A stretch of 64,000 bases of DNA, taken from NCBI GenBank assembly GCA_900544395.1, contig UQVC01000002.1, positions 98,430 through 162,429 of the forward strand, read 5' to 3'. Every line of letters begins with the position of its first letter. The first letter of the stretch is position 1. Both the position numbers and the translations under genes were made by a program. Of the stretch, positions 61,693 through 64,000 are shown one piece after another. The notes under the pieces were generated by a model. It saw nothing but the letters and a program-made list of their open reading frames with translations. It was not told where the DNA came from and made no database searches. The stretch is from an uncultured Ruminococcus sp. (lineage in GTDB: Bacteria; Bacillota; Clostridia; Lachnospirales; Lachnospiraceae).

Positions 61693-63327
61693 ATGATTAG
61701 TGCAAACAATGTCACTCTGCGCGTTGGAAAAAAGGCGCTGTTTGAAGACGTCAATATTAAATTTACCGAAGGAAACTGCTATGGAATGATCGGAGCCAAC
61801 GGTGCCGGAAAATCTACATTCTTAAAGATCCTCTCCGGACAGATCGAACCCACAAAGGGAGAAGTAAACATCACTCCGGGGGAACGTCTTTCTTTCTTAC
61901 AGCAGGATCACTACAAATACGATGAATATCTGGTACTGGACACTGTCATCATGGGGAATGCGCGTCTGTATGAGATCATGAAAGAAAAAGAAGTCATCTA
62001 CGCAAAAGAAGATTTCACCGATGAAGACGGAATCAAGGCAAGTGAACTGGAAGCAGAATTTGCAACCATGAACGGATGGGAAGCGGAATCCGATGCAGCC
62101 ACTTTGCTCAATGGTCTCGGCATCGATACAGACCTGCATTACAAATACATGAAAGACTTAAAGGGTGCAGAAAAGGTAAAAGTTCTGCTGGCTCAGGCTT
62201 TATTTGGAAATCCGGACATCCTGCTTCTGGACGAGCCGACCAACCATCTGGATCTGGATGCCATCGCATGGCTGGAGGAATTTTTGATCAACTTTGACAA
62301 TACGGTCATTGTCGTATCCCATGACCGTTATTTCCTGAACAAGGTCTGCACACAGATTGCAGATATCGACTATGGAAAGATCCAGCTCTATGCCGGAAAC
62401 TATGACTTCTGGTATGAGTCCAGCCAGCTTCTGATCCGTCAGATGAAAGAAGCTAACAAGAAAAAAGAAGAAAAGATCAAAGAGCTGCAGGATTTCATCT
62501 CCCGGTTCAGCGCCAATGCTTCAAAGTCCAAACAGGCAACTTCCAGAAAACGTGCATTGGAAAAAATCGAACTGGATGAGATCAAACCATCCAGCCGAAA
62601 ATATCCTTACATCGACTTCCGTCCAAACCGCGAGATTGGAAACGAAGTCCTGACTGTAGAAGGTCTCTCCAAAACGATTGACGGAGTCAAAATTCTCGAC
62701 AACCTGACATTCACCTTAAACCGCGATGACAAAGTAGCCTTTGTCGGTGGCAACGAGCTTGCAAAAACCGTTCTGTTTAAAATCCTGATCGGTGAGATGG
62801 AGCCGGATGAAGGAACTTACAAGTGGGGAATCACAACTTCTCAGGCATACTTCCCGAAGGATTTCGGCGGAGAATTCGACAACGACTATACGATCACCGA
62901 ATGGCTGACACAGTACTCTGAAAACAAAGATGCTACTTATGTACGCGGATTCCTCGGAAGAATGCTCTTCTCCGGCGAAGACGGCGTAAAAAGACTCAAA
63001 GTCCTCTCCGGTGGAGAAAAAGTACGCTGTCTGCTCTCCAAGATGATGATTTCAGGGGCAAACGTCCTTTTATTAGATGAACCAACCAACCATCTGGATA
63101 TGGAGTCCATCACTGCATTGAACAATGGTATGATCAAATTCCCGGGAGTTCTTCTGTTTACATCCCGTGACCACCAGATCGTACAGACCACTGCAAACCG
63201 TATCATGGAAATCGTACCGGGCGGAAAACTGATCGACAAGATCACAACTTATGACGAATATCTGGAAAGCGATGAAATGGCAAGAAAACGCCAGACTTAT
63301 TCTGTAGAAACAGAAGAAGAAGATTAA
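61693..63327 (+). CDS. ABC-F family ATPase, YbiT type
   Basis: A 544-residue tandem-ATPase protein without membrane segments, of the ribosome-associated ABC-F class. Cassette 1 has Walker A GANGAGKST and Walker B LLLDEPTNHLD, but LKGAEKVKV where LSGGQ is usual; cassette 2 has Walker A GGNELAKTV lacking key glycines, normal LSGGEKVRC and LLLDEPTNHLD, and SRDH for the usual SHDR. The linker RFSANASKSKQATSRKR is that of the YbiT group. Both defects fall in the same composite ATP site. Ends with EEED. Followed by a strong terminator. Confidence 0.9.
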   Translation: MISANNVTLRVGKKALFEDVNIKFTEGNCYGMIGANGAGKSTFLKILSGQIEPTKGEVNITPGERLSFLQQDHYKYDEYLVLDTVIMGNARLYEIMKEKEVIYAKEDFTDEDGIKASELEAEFATMNGWEAESDAATLLNGLGIDTDLHYKYMKDLKGAEKVKVLLAQALFGNPDILLLDEPTNHLDLDAIAWLEEFLINFDNTVIVVSHDRYFLNKVCTQIADIDYGKIQLYAGNYDFWYESSQLLIRQMKEANKKKEEKIKELQDFISRFSANASKSKQATSRKRALEKIELDEIKPSSRKYPYIDFRPNREIGNEVLTVEGLSKTIDGVKILDNLTFTLNRDDKVAFVGGNELAKTVLFKILIGEMEPDEGTYKWGITTSQAYFPKDFGGEFDNDYTITEWLTQYSENKDATYVRGFLGRMLFSGEDGVKRLKVLSGGEKVRCLLSKMMISGANVLLLDEPTNHLDMESITALNNGMIKFPGVLLFTSRDHQIVQTTANRIMEIVPGGKLIDKITTYDEYLESDEMARKRQTYSVETEEED

Positions 63328-63334
63328 AAAAATG

Positions 63335-63370
63335 CTGCCGGCAGGACTCCATCACCTGCCGGCAGTTTTT
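63335..63370. terminator. Terminator between the YbiT-like gene and the phosphatase gene
   Basis: CTGCCGGCAGG (63335-63345) pairs perfectly with CCTGCCGGCAG (63355-63365), followed by TTTTTC on the plus strand; the minus strand side is also A/T rich. Confidence 0.88.
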
Positions 63371-63377
63371 CTCTTAC

Positions 63378-63992
63378 TCAATAATACAGCCGATCTTCTT
63401 CCAGGATCTTCGGCACTCCTTTTTTCACTTCCACGATCGTCACTGCACAGTTTTTTGGCACTCCCATCTTCCAGAATTTTGCCGGATTCCACTCTTGTTT
63501 GATGCAATTTTTCATGGCTGTCACTGCCGCCCCATGAGTAGAAAGCAAGATTGTCTTGTCCTGCAGTTCCTCTCTCTTATACAAGCTCTGCAAAAATGCG
63601 CCGGTCCTTTCCATCAGCTCCTGAATCGATTCTCCTTCTCCTTTGGGTCTGTAATTTGCCGTATCATCAAAAAACTTGACAAATTCTGTGCTCTGTGGAT
63701 TCATGTTTTCCCCTCTATATACGATTCCTTCATAATCGCCAAACGAAATTTCCTGTATCTGAGGCTCATCAAGCAGTGAGATTTCTTTTCCTCTCAAAAC
63801 GATCTGTGCGGTTTCTTTTGCTCTGCATAAAGGCGACGTATACGCCAGATCAAACGAAACTTTACCAAGTCCTTCTGCCGTTTTTTCCGCCAGTTCTCTT
63901 CCATACGCATTGAGTGGAACATCCGCCCGTCCCTGCACCCGTTTTGCCTTATTCCAGTCTGTTTCTCCATGACGTATCATATATAGTTTCAC
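63378..63992 (-). CDS. Histidine phosphatase family protein (phosphoglycerate-mutase-like)
   Basis: A 204-residue protein of the histidine phosphatase superfamily. The phospho-acceptor histidine is in MIRHGETDW near residue 8, the second conserved histidine in LLSTHGAAVTA and the pocket arginines in GRADVPLN and SPLCRAKETAQ. The clustering of E residues resembles cofactor-dependent mutases (GpmB-like) and alpha-ribazole phosphatases; substrate not determined. gpmI elsewhere already supplies glycolytic mutase activity. Confidence 0.9.
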   Translation of the reverse strand: MKLYMIRHGETDWNKAKRVQGRADVPLNAYGRELAEKTAEGLGKVSFDLAYTSPLCRAKETAQIVLRGKEISLLDEPQIQEISFGDYEGIVYRGENMNPQSTEFVKFFDDTANYRPKGEGESIQELMERTGAFLQSLYKREELQDKTILLSTHGAAVTAMKNCIKQEWNPAKFWKMGVPKNCAVTIVEVKKGVPKILEEDRLYY

Positions 63993-64000
63993 TGCTGTAT

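Noticed and set aside
1..64000. tRNA or rRNA genes, CRISPR arrays, complete insertion sequences, prophage genes or attachment repeats
   Set aside because: No cloverleaf, rRNA stretch, regularly spaced repeat, complete transposase or phage gene was seen by eye; short or diverged cases could still be missed without a scan.

Overview
The window reads as ordinary chromosome of a spore-forming, Gram-positive anaerobe of the class Clostridia, most likely a Lachnospiraceae-type gut bacterium. The evidence is the gene content: SpoVB- and SpoIIM-like sporulation proteins, RNase Y, NifU/NifS with an Rrf2 regulator, a Firmicutes-type SOS box at recA, a cofactor-independent phosphoglycerate mutase, strong AAGGAGG ribosome sites, and TTGACA/TATAAT promoters. 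The family-level assignment is inference. I see no rRNA or tRNA gene, CRISPR array, complete insertion sequence or prophage.

Layout. 1-6.8 kb: a partial MATE pump, the ilvN-ilvC operon, small hydrolase and acetyltransferase genes, and galE with a nucleotidyltransferase. 6.9-8.7 kb: a Uup-type ABC-F protein. 8.8-18 kb: a complete Kdp potassium-uptake locus (33-codon ORF, kdpF, A, B, C, then a kinase-less KdpD), followed upstream by kdpE and a separate KdpD-like histidine kinase. The sensor is therefore split over two genes, and a sequence resembling the KdpE site lies before each unit. 18.1-21.5 kb: a five-gene ABC operon carrying its own YtrA-type GntR repressor; the second ATPase has an in-frame stop at codon 3. 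21.5-28.8 kb: a PBP5-type carboxypeptidase, membrane proteins, an Rpn-type nuclease remnant, and a TetR/DegV pair with a clear operator. 28.9-33.2 kb: a sugar-acid cassette (GntP permease, HPr-like protein without the phosphorylatable histidine, divergent IlvD-type dehydratase) with a divergent FadR-type regulator.

33.3-41.6 kb: small proteins, a HAD phosphatase, GreA, and the lower-glycolysis group gap-pgk-tpiA-(Tim44-like)-gpmI, with terminators after gap and after tpiA. 41.6-45.8 kb: the iron-sulfur/tRNA-thiolation operon rrf2-nifS-nifU-mnmA-PHP phosphatase, tightly coupled. 45.8-50 kb: spoVB, spoIIM, nudF and rny. 50-52.5 kb: recX, recA (promoter and SOS box) and mgsA; the 250 nt between recA and mgsA holds a strongly folded, pseudoknot-capable candidate RNA. 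52.5-64 kb: an ABC exporter pair, a beta-hydroxyacid dehydrogenase, a left-handed beta-helix protein, topoisomerase III, polyphosphate kinase, a patatin, a YbiT-type ABC-F protein and a histidine phosphatase.

The best leads for something undescribed are the split Kdp sensor with its extra small ORF, the HPr-like protein inside the dehydratase operon, and the structured RNA candidate beside recA. Start codons were corrected by ribosome sites where the longest reading frame was too long.
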